DNA of 45,132 nucleotides from Thioalkalivibrio nitratireducens. GTDB taxonomy: Bacteria; Pseudomonadota; Gammaproteobacteria; Ectothiorhodospirales; Ectothiorhodospiraceae. The position numbers and the translations under genes were made by a program. The stretch spans positions 1 to 45,132 of the forward strand of contig JAABSN010000007.1 in the NCBI GenBank assembly GCA_011390385.1, given 5' to 3'. The notes beneath the pieces are model-generated. The model was not told the origin of the DNA. It was given only the letters and a program-made list of their open reading frames with translations, and made no database searches. Numbering within the stretch: position 1 is the stretch's first letter; each line of letters opens with the position of its first letter. Below, piece after piece: positions 1 through 7,669 of the stretch.

Positions 1-28
1 GGTAGACATCCTGCCACCGGGGCCGCTC

Positions 29-1375
29 ATGCTGGAAAAGATTCTGATCGCAAACCGTGGAGAGATCGCACTTCGCATCCTGCGTGCCTGCCGGGAAATG
101 GGCATCGCCACCGTGGCGGTGCACTCCGAGGCGGACCGTGAACTCAAGCATGTCCGTCTCGCCGACGAGTCCGTGTGCATCGGTCCGGCCGCATCGACCG
201 AGAGCTATCTGAACGTCCCCGCGATCATTTCCGCCGCGGAAGTCACTGATGCCGGTGCAATCCACCCCGGATACGGATTCCTTTCCGAAAACGCCGATTT
301 CGCGGAACGGGTGGAATCCAGCGGCTTCGCATTCATCGGACCCCGCGCGGAGACGATCCGGCTGATGGGAGACAAGGTTTCGGCGAAAAACGCAATGATT
401 GCAGCCGGAGTTCCCTGCGTCCCGGGCTCCGGTGGCGCCCTTGGTGACGACCCCGAAGAAAACATGCATCTCGCAAGCGAGATCGGTTATCCGGTGATCG
501 TCAAGGCCTCGGGCGGAGGCGGAGGCCGGGGCATGCGCGTGGTACATACCGAAGGTGCCCTGCTCAGTGCCATCGCGGTCACCAGGAACGAAGCCAAGCA
601 GGCCTTTGCGAACGATGCCCTGTACATGGAAAAGTATCTGGAACACCCGCGCCACGTGGAATTCCAGGTACTGGCCGACACCTACGGCAACGCGGTATGT
701 CTGGGGGAACGCGATTGCTCGATGCAACGGCGGCATCAGAAAGTGATCGAAGAAGCGCCGGCCCTTGGCATCACACCATCGATGCGCAAGAAAATGATCG
801 CGCGCCTGATCCGTGCCTGCCAGGAGATCGGTTACCGCGGTGCGGGCACGTTCGAGTTCCTGTTCGAGAACGGCGAATTCTTCTTCATGGAAATGAACAC
901 CCGCATCCAGGTCGAGCACCCGGTTACGGAGGAAATCACCGGCATCGATCTGATCCGTGAGCAAATCCGCATTGCCGCCGGAGAATCCCTGTCGATCTCG
1001 CAGGCGGATGTGCACATCAACGGACATGCGATCGAATGCCGGATCAACGCCGAAGACCCGGTCAAGTTCTTCCCCTCCCCGGGCACCGTGACGCAGTATC
1101 ACGCGCCCGGCGGCCCGGGTATCCGCATGGATACGCATCTTTACAACGGCTACACCGTGCCGCAGCACTACGACTCCATGGTGGCAAAACTGATAGCGCA
1201 CGGTCCCACGCGCGATATCGCCATTGCCAGGATGCGGGGTGCGCTCGGTGAAATCGTCATCGACGGCATCAAGACCAACATCCCGCTGCACATCGATCTG
1301 ATGAACGACGCCAATTTCCAGCAGGGGGGCGCCAATATCCATTACCTGGAAAAGAAACTGAAGATCAGCCCGTGA
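29..1375 (+). CDS. accC: Biotin carboxylase, acetyl-CoA carboxylase subunit
   Basis: This enzyme carboxylates the biotin on AccB using ATP and bicarbonate, the first step of fatty acid synthesis in the cytoplasm. The 448-residue protein has the usual family length and is complete. The N-terminal domain starts [13 protein letters not shown]. The ATP-grasp glycine-rich loop [11 protein letters not shown] is at 159-169, and the catalytic block [16 protein letters not shown] is at 227-242. K116, K159, H209, H236, K238, E276, E288 and N290 sit where the E. coli enzyme has its ATP and catalytic residues. The stop overlaps the GTG of prmA (GTGA), so the two are translationally coupled. accB would normally lie just upstream; only 28 bases remain before this start, including a TAG at 3-5 that could be its stop, which cannot be confirmed here. 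Confidence 0.98.
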   Translation: MLEKILIANRGEIALRILRACREMGIATVAVHSEADRELKHVRLADESVCIGPAASTESYLNVPAIISAAEVTDAGAIHPGYGFLSENADFAERVESSGFAFIGPRAETIRLMGDKVSAKNAMIAAGVPCVPGSGGALGDDPEENMHLASEIGYPVIVKASGGGGGRGMRVVHTEGALLSAIAVTRNEAKQAFANDALYMEKYLEHPRHVEFQVLADTYGNAVCLGERDCSMQRRHQKVIEEAPALGITPSMRKKMIARLIRACQEIGYRGAGTFEFLFENGEFFFMEMNTRIQVEHPVTEEITGIDLIREQIRIAAGESLSISQADVHINGHAIECRINAEDPVKFFPSPGTVTQYHAPGGPGIRMDTHLYNGYTVPQHYDSMVAKLIAHGPTRDIAIARMRGALGEIVIDGIKTNIPLHIDLMNDANFQQGGANIHYLEKKLKISP

Positions 1376-2253
1376 GTCTCACTGAACTGGAAGTCGAGAT
1401 CGAAGCCCGGCAAGCGCAGGAATTCGAAGACCACCTGTTCGCGCTCGGCGCCGTCAGTGTCGAAATGTTCGACGCCGGTGACGAACCCCTTTTTGAACCG
1501 CCGCCGGGAACGCACCCCCTGTGGTCCACGGTTCGATTGAAGGCGATCTTCGCCGACGGACTACAGGCGGATATTGCCACGGCAGCGTTGCATTCGCGGG
1601 AACCGGCGGTAGCCAAGGCAACCGTCACGCCCATCGTGGAGCAGGACTGGATCCGCGCTGGGCTCGCCGGGCTGACCCGCATCCACTGCGGCGGTAATCT
1701 CTGGATCGTCCCTTCCTGGGAACACCTGCCCGATGTCAAGGATGGCGTCTTTGTCCACCTCGACCCTGGTCTGGCCTTTGGCACCGGCACCCACCCGACC
1801 ACCGCCATGTGCCTCGCCTCGCTCGCTGCGGCTCCACCGAAGGGCCAGCGTATTCTCGATTACGGTTGCGGCTCGGGAGTTCTCGCAATCGCTGCGCTAC
1901 AACTCGGCGCAGCCCATGCGATGGCGGTGGATATCGACCCGCAGGCGCTCCAGGCCACGCGCACCAATGCTGAGCGCAACGGCATATCGGGCCAGCAGTT
2001 GGCAACCGCCACTGCGGAAGCCGCAGTTCCGGCGTCATCATTCGATCTGGTGCTGGCGAACATTCTGGCCGCACCCCTCATTGCACTGGCGCCCACCCTC
2101 GCGCTGAGCGCGCGTACTGGTGCGCGCCTGCTGCTGGCTGGACTGCTCGACTGGCAGGCTGAAACGGTGGAGGCTGCGTACCGGCACGACTTCGACATCG
2201 GTGTCGCGGCACAGAAAGATGGCTGGGTCCTTCTGGAAGGGCGACGGCGTTAG
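1372..2253 (+). CDS. prmA: Ribosomal protein L11 methyltransferase
   Basis: PrmA methylates lysines and the N-terminal amino group of ribosomal protein L11 using S-adenosylmethionine. The 293-residue length fits the family. The N-terminal substrate-recognition domain covers about residues 1-60. The family motif GTGTHPTT is at 137-144, the SAM-binding loop LDYGCGSG at 162-169 and the LANIL motif near 228-232. The start is a GTG that overlaps the accC stop by four bases; no better start lies downstream before conserved sequence. The accC-prmA-dusB-fis order is typical of Gammaproteobacteria. Confidence 0.97.
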   Translation: MSLTELEVEIEARQAQEFEDHLFALGAVSVEMFDAGDEPLFEPPPGTHPLWSTVRLKAIFADGLQADIATAALHSREPAVAKATVTPIVEQDWIRAGLAGLTRIHCGGNLWIVPSWEHLPDVKDGVFVHLDPGLAFGTGTHPTTAMCLASLAAAPPKGQRILDYGCGSGVLAIAALQLGAAHAMAVDIDPQALQATRTNAERNGISGQQLATATAEAAVPASSFDLVLANILAAPLIALAPTLALSARTGARLLLAGLLDWQAETVEAAYRHDFDIGVAAQKDGWVLLEGRRR

Positions 2254-2326
2254 CCCTGCCGTCGTCCCACAAATCCTCGATCAGGCTCCGGCAAATGGTC
2301 CAGTACAAGGACAGGGCTGACACACC

Positions 2327-3076
2327 GTGATCATTCGTTGCCCGCGCTGTGGCACCGGCCGCGCCGTTCGTTACCGCAACGGTCGCAATCCGCGAACCGT
2401 CCGCTGCTCGCTTTGCGGGAACATCTTCACGTTCTTTCCTGCACTCGAAATCGAGGTTGCCGGGCAACCCTGGGAACCCGTGGCATTCCTGCAACGGGCA
2501 GGCCACCCGGACTCGGCAATTCGACCGCCCCCGCCAGTAGTACTCTCCGCGCCCCCGGACGTTCCCGCAGCGGCGACGCGCGCGCATGAACAGTCCGACC
2601 GATGGCCAGACCGCCTCGCCGGCTTCGTGACCGGCGTCGTTCTGCTCGCAACCCTCGTCGGCCAGGCGCTGGTGCACGAACGCGCTGCATTCGCGGCCCA
2701 CCCGGAACTCGTCGCGGCTACCGAAGCCTTGTGTCGACATCTACCCTGTCCCGCACCGACATGGCGGGCTCCGGCGGACATTCGGATCAACGCACTGGAT
2801 TTCGAGCGCCGGACGGACGAGCGAATGCGGATCACGATGGAAATCATGAACGATCTTGATCGGCCGCAGCCATGGCCTCTCCTGGAAGTCAGCCTCACGG
2901 ATCGATTCGGCCGCACCCTGGGTCAGGCCCGCTGGCACCCAATACAGTATCTTGGGCCCGACCAACGTATCGACGGGACGATCCCGCAACTCCAGGCGCG
3001 CGAAAAACGTCGCCTGCGGCTGGTCATCGAGATACCGCACCCCTTGGTGGAAGGGCTTACGGTAACCGCTCTGTGA
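2327..3076 (+). CDS. Zinc-ribbon and DUF3426-type membrane protein
   Basis: This 249-residue protein is of the kind usually found between prmA and dusB. A zinc ribbon of the MJ0042 type is visible at the N-terminus, with cysteine pairs C5/C8 and C27/C30. A proline-rich stretch (about 65-80) follows, then one membrane segment at about 97-116 (GFVTGVVLLATLVGQAL). The C-terminal part, from about 150, resembles the DUF3426 fold, with a pattern like that in related proteins (INALDFERR, LDRPQPWPLLEVSLTDRFG). The start is GTG. The likely topology puts the ribbon in the cytoplasm and the C-terminal domain in the periplasm. The molecular function of the family is unknown. It is co-directional with prmA (73-bp gap) and dusB (19-bp gap), so probably in the same operon. 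Confidence 0.85.
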   Translation: MIIRCPRCGTGRAVRYRNGRNPRTVRCSLCGNIFTFFPALEIEVAGQPWEPVAFLQRAGHPDSAIRPPPPVVLSAPPDVPAAATRAHEQSDRWPDRLAGFVTGVVLLATLVGQALVHERAAFAAHPELVAATEALCRHLPCPAPTWRAPADIRINALDFERRTDERMRITMEIMNDLDRPQPWPLLEVSLTDRFGRTLGQARWHPIQYLGPDQRIDGTIPQLQAREKRRLRLVIEIPHPLVEGLTVTAL

Positions 3077-3095
3077 ATCCACCGAGGACCTGACC

Positions 3096-4073
3096 ATGAT
3101 TCTGGGGACCCACTGCATCCCGGACCCCCCGGTGTTCCTGGCGCCGATGGCTGGCGTCAGTGACCGACCGTTTCGGGCATTGTGCCGAAGCCTCGGGGCC
3201 AGTGCCGCGATCTCGGAAATGGTCACCTCGAACACCCGGCTGTGGCATACCGCAAAAAGCCGCAACCGGCTCGACCATCGAGGCGAGCCCGGCCCCAGAA
3301 TCGTGCAACTGCTGGGCAACGATGCAGACGCTTTGGTCGGTGCGGCGCATGAGAATGTTGCACGGGGGGCGGACATCATCGACCTGAACCTGGGCTGCCC
3401 GGCAAAGAAGGTCTGCAACCGCGCTGCGGGCTCGGCCCTTCTTGGCGATGAAATGCTCGTGGAACGGCTGTTGCGGGCATTGACGTCGAACCTCTCGGTG
3501 CCGGTGACTCTGAAGATGCGCCTCGGCATCGACCGCGACCACATGAACGCGACCCGGATCGCCGTTCTGGCCGAATCGGCCGGCGTTGCGATGATCAGCA
3601 TTCACGGGCGAACAAGAGCATGCGGCTATCACGGGGCGGTCGATCATGACGCGATCGCCCGTGTGGTCGAATCGGTCCGGATCCCGATTATCGCCAATGG
3701 CAACATCACCACACCCGAGGAGGCACGAGCGGTGATTCGGCGCACCGGCGCGGCTGGCGTGATGATCGGTCGGGCTGCACAGGGCCGACCGTGGCTACCC
3801 GGGCAGATCTGCGCCGCGCTCGGAGGCCAACCCATTCCACCGACACCGTCGGGCGAGATGCTGGGCGTTCTGATTCAATCACATATCGCTGCCGTGCACC
3901 GGCAATACGGACCCGAACAGGGCCCGCGTATCGCACGCAAGCACATAGGCTGGTATCTTGCTCACAACCGGCCCGAAGTGGACCGGCGTCCGTTACTTGC
4001 CACGGCCGATGCCAACGGGCAGCTCTCGGCCCTGGCAGCGCTTTTCGAGCAGGGCAGCACACGCCGTTGCTGA
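3096..4073 (+). CDS. dusB: tRNA-dihydrouridine synthase B
   Basis: DusB reduces specific uridines in the tRNA D-loop to dihydrouridine with FMN and NADPH. The 325-residue protein shows the FMN-binding start FLAPMAGVSDRPFR (about 14-27) and the catalytic cysteine C101 in NLGCPAKKVC. LKMRLG (about 139-144), HGRTR (170-174) and the phosphate-binding IIANGNI segment follow. A GAGGA ribosome-binding site precedes the ATG. Its place immediately before fis is the conserved dusB-fis arrangement of Gammaproteobacteria. Confidence 0.97.
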   Translation: MILGTHCIPDPPVFLAPMAGVSDRPFRALCRSLGASAAISEMVTSNTRLWHTAKSRNRLDHRGEPGPRIVQLLGNDADALVGAAHENVARGADIIDLNLGCPAKKVCNRAAGSALLGDEMLVERLLRALTSNLSVPVTLKMRLGIDRDHMNATRIAVLAESAGVAMISIHGRTRACGYHGAVDHDAIARVVESVRIPIIANGNITTPEEARAVIRRTGAAGVMIGRAAQGRPWLPGQICAALGGQPIPPTPSGEMLGVLIQSHIAAVHRQYGPEQGPRIARKHIGWYLAHNRPEVDRRPLLATADANGQLSALAALFEQGSTRRC

Positions 4074-4133
4074 ACCGAGTGACCGGACGAAACCACAACA
4101 AGAACGCAAACGATCCCAGGGGGGAGACGACGC

Positions 4134-4427
4134 ATGAACTCCTCGATACACGCTGTTCAGGACCATGGGGTGAGTGGCGTACCGGAAGCAGTCAATCCGA
4201 ACTGCCGGCTCGCGGAGCACGTACGGATGGCCATGGACGAATACTTCGCCGCGCTGAAAGGCGAGGAAGTGGCCAATGTCTACAGCATGGTGATTTCGGA
4301 GGTCGAGCGACCACTCCTCGCCTGCGTGCTGGAGCACTGCGGCGGCAATCAGACGCGCGCCGCAAACCTGCTCGGGCTCAATCGCGCAACCCTGCGCAAG
4401 AAACTGCGTGCCCACTCCCTGATCTGA
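4134..4427 (+). CDS. fis: DNA-binding protein Fis
   Basis: Fis is a small nucleoid-associated dimer that bends DNA and regulates rRNA, recombination and growth-phase genes. The 97-residue length is normal. The N-terminal half is variable. The C-terminal helix-turn-helix lies at about 72-93 and carries GNQTRAANLLGLNRATLRKK, a strong family signature. It follows dusB by 60 bp and is probably co-transcribed with it. purH usually follows fis in related genomes, but here the next gene lies on the opposite strand. Confidence 0.97.
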   Translation: MNSSIHAVQDHGVSGVPEAVNPNCRLAEHVRMAMDEYFAALKGEEVANVYSMVISEVERPLLACVLEHCGGNQTRAANLLGLNRATLRKKLRAHSLI

Positions 4428-4440
4428 GAGACAAGCGCCA

Positions 4441-4459
4441 GCCGGGACCATGGCCCGGC
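4441..4459. terminator. Possible hairpin after fis
   Basis: The sequence GCCGGG-ACCATGG-CCCGGC forms a nearly perfect 19-base palindrome 13 bases after the fis stop. It could end the accC-fis operon, but there is no run of T on either strand, so this is at most a weak intrinsic terminator. The neighbouring gene also ends nearby from the other direction. Confidence 0.3.
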
Positions 4460-4600
4460 AGCACCGCGGCGTGTTTCTTCCAGCACATTTCGGCAGCAGG
4501 GTATTCCCGGCCATCTGCCGCCCACCATGTCATCGATGCGCTGTCACGTATCGGAAGTACCTGGTTGCCGACTCCAGACGCCGCAGTACGGCATTGGCTG

Positions 4601-5383
4601 TCATCGGGCACCGTCCCAGGGGAGACAGGCACGCGTGGCCTCGTACAGATCGATGGACGCTGCCGCAAGGACATCGCGGGTGCGGAGGGTCAGCGGACCA
4701 CCCGCAAGGTCGGTGACCACACCTCCGGCCTCGCGGACGATCACCGCAAGAGCCGCGACATCGAGGATGTTCACATCCGACTCGACAACCAGATCGATAC
4801 TGCCACTGGCCAGAAGATGGTATTGATAGAAATCGCCGTAACCCCGGACACGGTTCACCCGAGCCACAAGGGCCCCCAGATCGGCCCAGCAGGGACTCAG
4901 GGCCAGGGATTTCAGGTTGCCCATCGACAGCGTCGCTTCCTCGAGGCTTCCTGTCCCTGCAACGCGGATCCGCTGGCTGTCGAGAAAGGCCCCCTGCCCT
5001 TTCTCCGCCCAGGCTCTCTGGCCAAACAACGGCGCATTCGACACTCCCAGGACCAGCTCACCCTTGTACATGAGCGCGATCTGAGTGGAAAACATCGGGT
5101 AACGACGCACGAAACTCTTGGTACCGTCGATCGGATCGATCAGCCAGACATGATCGGCATCGATATCCGACTGACCGGTCTCTTCGCCGTAGAACCCATG
5201 GTCCGGAAACCGCTCGCGGATAATGGCGCGAATCGCCTGTTCACTCTCGATATCGGCGCGGGTCACCGGCGTAGCATCCGGCTTCATCTCGACCTCGACA
5301 CCCGCGCTGTAATAGTGGCGGATCACCGCCTCCGCAGCGTCGGCAGCGGCCTGGGCTGCAGCCATGAATGGGCTTTGCGTCAT
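4601..5383 (-). CDS. Inositol monophosphatase family phosphatase, probably histidinol-phosphatase-like
   Basis: This is a 260-residue magnesium-dependent phosphatase of the IMPase fold. The metal ligands are visible: E67 in GEETG, D83 and D86 in DPIDGTKSF (83-91), and D208 in NILDVAA. The DPIDGTKSFVR wording and the GDFYQYHLLASGSIDLVVES stretch are closer to the HisN-type histidinol-phosphatases than to SuhB, so histidinol phosphate is the most likely substrate, by inference. An in-frame start exists 60 bases upstream, but MTQSPF is preferred because homologues begin there and the upstream stretch is arginine-rich. It stands alone on the minus strand behind fis. Confidence 0.87.
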   Translation of the reverse strand: MTQSPFMAAAQAAADAAEAVIRHYYSAGVEVEMKPDATPVTRADIESEQAIRAIIRERFPDHGFYGEETGQSDIDADHVWLIDPIDGTKSFVRRYPMFSTQIALMYKGELVLGVSNAPLFGQRAWAEKGQGAFLDSQRIRVAGTGSLEEATLSMGNLKSLALSPCWADLGALVARVNRVRGYGDFYQYHLLASGSIDLVVESDVNILDVAALAVIVREAGGVVTDLAGGPLTLRTRDVLAAASIDLYEATRACLPWDGAR

Positions 5384-5476
5384 CGTTCGGCTCCGTTCGC
5401 GAAAGCGGCGAGTGTACTGCCTCGCTGTGCAACCCGCATCCACGGGGATCCGGACCGCGAACCGATCCGTACCGGG

Positions 5477-5505
5477 TTGTGAGACCGATCAAATGCCGTA
5501 ATAAT
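5477..5505 (+). promoter_or_regulatory. Candidate sigma-70 promoter for the 5537 gene
   Basis: A -35-like TTGTGA (5477-5482) is followed after 17 bases by a -10-like AATAAT (5500-5505). The next gene starts about 25 bases beyond the predicted transcription start. Found by eye only. Confidence 0.45.
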
Positions 5506-5536
5506 CCCGACACCCGCACGAGAACAGGAAGCGCTC

Positions 5537-5854
5537 ATGGCCAGCGATCTCCCCGATGTCAGCCATATCGACCGCCTGGAACTGTTCGATGAGGACTACA
5601 CGCCGGTTGCGGTCATCGAAAATCGCGATGGCGAGCGCCTGTCACTGCAGATCTACTACCAGACCACGATGACCTTTGGAGGCATCGGCCCCAAGGCCGC
5701 CAACTCCGCTCTGCTCCGCTACGGGCCTTACGCCGACGACGCGCGGAAGCACCCGGGCAAGCACCCTCATATCGATCGACTGTTTGCGATCATCATCAAC
5801 GATGGTCACCTCTCGGTGCACGCCGTCACCACGGACACGAACCACCACGAATAG
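5537..5854 (+). CDS. Small conserved-looking protein of unknown function
   Basis: This 105-residue, soluble, acidic-to-neutral protein has no signal peptide or membrane segment. A good ribosome-binding site (AGGAAG) lies 8 bases before the ATG and a plausible promoter lies upstream. The body alternates short hydrophobic strands with polar turns (YTPVAVIENRDGERLSLQIY, IDRLFAIIINDGHLSVHAV), which suggests a small beta-rich fold. No motif points to a function. It converges with the histidine phosphatase gene, and only 19 bases separate the two stops. Codon use looks like that of its neighbours, so it is probably real. Confidence 0.7.
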   Translation: MASDLPDVSHIDRLELFDEDYTPVAVIENRDGERLSLQIYYQTTMTFGGIGPKAANSALLRYGPYADDARKHPGKHPHIDRLFAIIINDGHLSVHAVTTDTNHHE

Positions 5855-5873
5855 GAGACGATCGGAGGCTGAC

Positions 5874-6467
5874 TCACTCCCGCCGGTTGGTGAATCCCAC
5901 TCGCCAGCCGCGCTCCGGCTCGAGACGGATCTGACTCATGCTCGCGTATTCGCAATCCAGCCGGTAGAGGTCGGCGTCGGGTGTCCCCAGCACCCATCCG
6001 ATCACTGCACGGATCACACCGGCGTGGGTGACGACCAGTAACCGCCCGGAGTGCCCGCCACGCGTCTCGGAATCGAGCGCCGCCTCGACACGCTGACGGA
6101 AATCCGCCAGAGGTTCGGCACCCGGAGGGCGGTTGGCAACGGGGTCAGCGTAGAAAGCCCGATATTGCTCGAACCGGTTTGCACGGATTTCTTCCCGTGT
6201 CCGCCCTTCCCAATCCCCGAAACCCACTTCCCGAAGATCCTGGACGATACGCAGGGGGGTTGGCTTCCTTGCACAGAGTGCCTCGGCGAAATCATGACAG
6301 CGCGCAAGCGGAGAAGAGAGAACGGCGTCCCATGGCCAGTGGACCGATTCGCCTACCGCAAGCCACATCTGACGCCACCCCTGTTCATTCAGGGGATCAT
6401 CACATCCGTTCCCACGAAACCGAGCACCGCCACGCGGCTCCCCATGCCTCAACAGATCGATGATCAT
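5874..6467 (-). CDS. Histidine phosphatase family protein (phosphoglycerate-mutase-like)
   Basis: The 197-residue protein belongs to the phosphohistidine phosphatase superfamily. The RHGE motif at 7-10 contains the catalytic H8. DDPLNEQGWRQM matches the D-x-PL-x-x-x-G segment, and the second catalytic histidine lies in VVTHAGVIRAVIG. The pattern resembles alpha-ribazole phosphatase (CobC) types, but the substrate cannot be told from sequence and no cobalamin genes are nearby. The start was chosen at MIIDLLRHGE because its ATG overlaps the ampD stop as ATGA, and this puts RHG at the usual distance from the N-terminus. It is probably translated together with ampD. Confidence 0.88.
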   Translation of the reverse strand: MIIDLLRHGEPRGGARFRGNGCDDPLNEQGWRQMWLAVGESVHWPWDAVLSSPLARCHDFAEALCARKPTPLRIVQDLREVGFGDWEGRTREEIRANRFEQYRAFYADPVANRPPGAEPLADFRQRVEAALDSETRGGHSGRLLVVTHAGVIRAVIGWVLGTPDADLYRLDCEYASMSQIRLEPERGWRVGFTNRRE

Positions 6468-7075
6468 GTCCTGGCACTCCCTTCGAGATGGGCCGCAAGA
6501 CAAGCCCAGTCAAAAAAAGGCCCTGGATCGGTCTTGCGGCCCGGGGCGATATCCGAGTGTCCGGCAAGCGTGTGGTCACCGGAAAGGCGCGGGAAGCGCT
6601 TCCGCAGCCACCGTATCAACCGCCCCAGGACCACATACTGCGACTCCGTAAACGGGGATGTGTCGCAGCCTTCAAGTTCGATACCGATCGAGAAATCATT
6701 GCAGCGATCACGACCCTTCCAGCAGGAGACACCCGCATGCCAGGCCCGTTCGTCAAACGGCACGAACTGGGTGGAACGGCCATCGCGGGCGATGACCACG
6801 TGGGCCGAAACCCGGAGCCCCGATATCTCGGAAAAATACGGATGCCCGGCCGGATCGAGCGTATTGGTGAACAGTTGGGCAATGAATGTTCCCCCAAACT
6901 CTCCCGGCGGCAGGCTGATGGAATGAATCACGATCAGTTCCGGCTCCAGCCCTGCCGGCCTGACATCCCGGTTCGGGCTCAGGCATCGCTGCGCCTCGGG
7001 CCACCATTGGCCAGCACCCTGTCGGGCCTGGGCGTCCCTCGCGAGCGGCGGGCTGAAGCGGAGGCAGTTATTCAT
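6464..7075 (-). CDS. ampD: 1,6-anhydro-N-acetylmuramyl-L-alanine amidase
   Basis: AmpD is a cytoplasmic zinc amidase. It cleaves the stem peptide from anhydro-muropeptides during cell-wall recycling and so controls AmpR-type beta-lactamase induction. The 203-residue protein has the Amidase_2 fold. Zinc ligands are H51 (IVIHSIS), H173 and D183 in AGHSDIAPGRKTDPG, with a likely catalytic glutamate in GIELEG (about 133). It is slightly longer at the N-terminus than E. coli AmpD. Its stop overlaps the downstream phosphatase start by four bases. Confidence 0.95.
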   Translation of the reverse strand: MNNCLRFSPPLARDAQARQGAGQWWPEAQRCLSPNRDVRPAGLEPELIVIHSISLPPGEFGGTFIAQLFTNTLDPAGHPYFSEISGLRVSAHVVIARDGRSTQFVPFDERAWHAGVSCWKGRDRCNDFSIGIELEGCDTSPFTESQYVVLGRLIRWLRKRFPRLSGDHTLAGHSDIAPGRKTDPGPFFDWACLAAHLEGSART

Positions 7076-7200
7076 GATTCAATGTGCGTATGGCCTCGTG
7101 AAACCAGAAAACCGAGGGAAATACAGTACTCCCCTGCCGGAGCCGAAGGAACAACCCACACCCGCCAGGCTGCTCGAGACGTTTCCCGTACCCGGCGCAC

Positions 7201-7232
7201 CAGAGCCGCCACCCCAACGGGTGGCGGCTCTG
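7201..7232. terminator. Perfect 14-bp stem hairpin between the entericidin-like gene and ampD
   Basis: CAGAGCCGCCACCC at 7201-7214 pairs perfectly with 7219-7232 around a four-base CAAC loop. It lies about 30 bases after the stop of the entericidin-like gene, in the position of a transcription terminator for that gene. On the minus strand it lacks a T-run, and on the plus strand it is followed only by a short TTT, so efficiency as an intrinsic terminator is uncertain. It might reduce read-through into ampD. Confidence 0.5.
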
Positions 7233-7262
7233 CAGGTTTCAACATCGGGCCACGACTGACGG

Positions 7263-7421
7263 TCAGTCGGACTTGTTGCGATCCGCTGCCCGCTCGATGG
7301 CTTCACCGCCCTTCTGCACATCCTTCCCCACTCCTTCGATCGTCGAGCAACCGCTGACGCCGGACAATGCGAACGCGAGAAGGCTCAACAGCAACAACTC
7401 CAGAGATCGCTTGCGATACAT
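7263..7421 (-). CDS. Entericidin-like small lipoprotein
   Basis: This 52-residue peptide has a basic start (MYRKRS), a hydrophobic segment (LELLLLSLLAFALSG) and a lipobox-type site VSGC with the cysteine at residue 25. The mature part CSTIEGVGKDVQKGGEAIER matches the entericidin A/B family, whose members are amphipathic cell-envelope lipoproteins. In enteric bacteria the family includes a bacteriolytic member and its antidote. A GGAG ribosome-binding site precedes the ATG, and a good promoter lies about 120 bases upstream. Only one copy is present, so no toxin-antidote pair is visible here. Confidence 0.87.
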   Translation of the reverse strand: MYRKRSLELLLLSLLAFALSGVSGCSTIEGVGKDVQKGGEAIERAADRNKSD

Positions 7422-7547
7422 GGTTCACTCCAGTCTCATGGACCCACACAGAGCCCGTCCCGTTGCGCGGGTCAGGCCACCAGCGGCCGGCCAGAGAACC
7501 CTGCCGACCCGGCGTCGCGCGAAAGCAAATCACGCGCTGCTTGTCTT

Positions 7548-7575
7548 ATCATAGAGCATTCTGCGTCGCTGCCAA
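7548..7575 (-). promoter_or_regulatory. Sigma-70-like promoter of the entericidin-like gene
   Basis: On the minus strand a -35 TTGGCA (7570-7575) and a -10 TATGAT (7548-7553) are separated by 16 bases. Each hexamer matches the consensus at five of six positions. The predicted transcription start is near 7541, giving a leader of about 120 bases. Confidence 0.6.
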
Positions 7576-7669
7576 TCCCGGCGACTGCCTTGCCCGCAAA
7601 CCGCCGTTCGGCGACTCGGCGGCCAACCACGGGCGCCCGTACTCGCCGCCCCCGCAATGGTAACGACAC

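Noticed and set aside
1..28. Possible tail of accB
   Set aside because: A TAG at 3-5 could be its stop, but the sequence is too short to recognise a protein end.
3791..5482. Long plus-strand open frame of 563 codons
   Set aside because: It overlaps dusB, fis and the minus-strand phosphatase gene; open antisense frames are common at this GC content.
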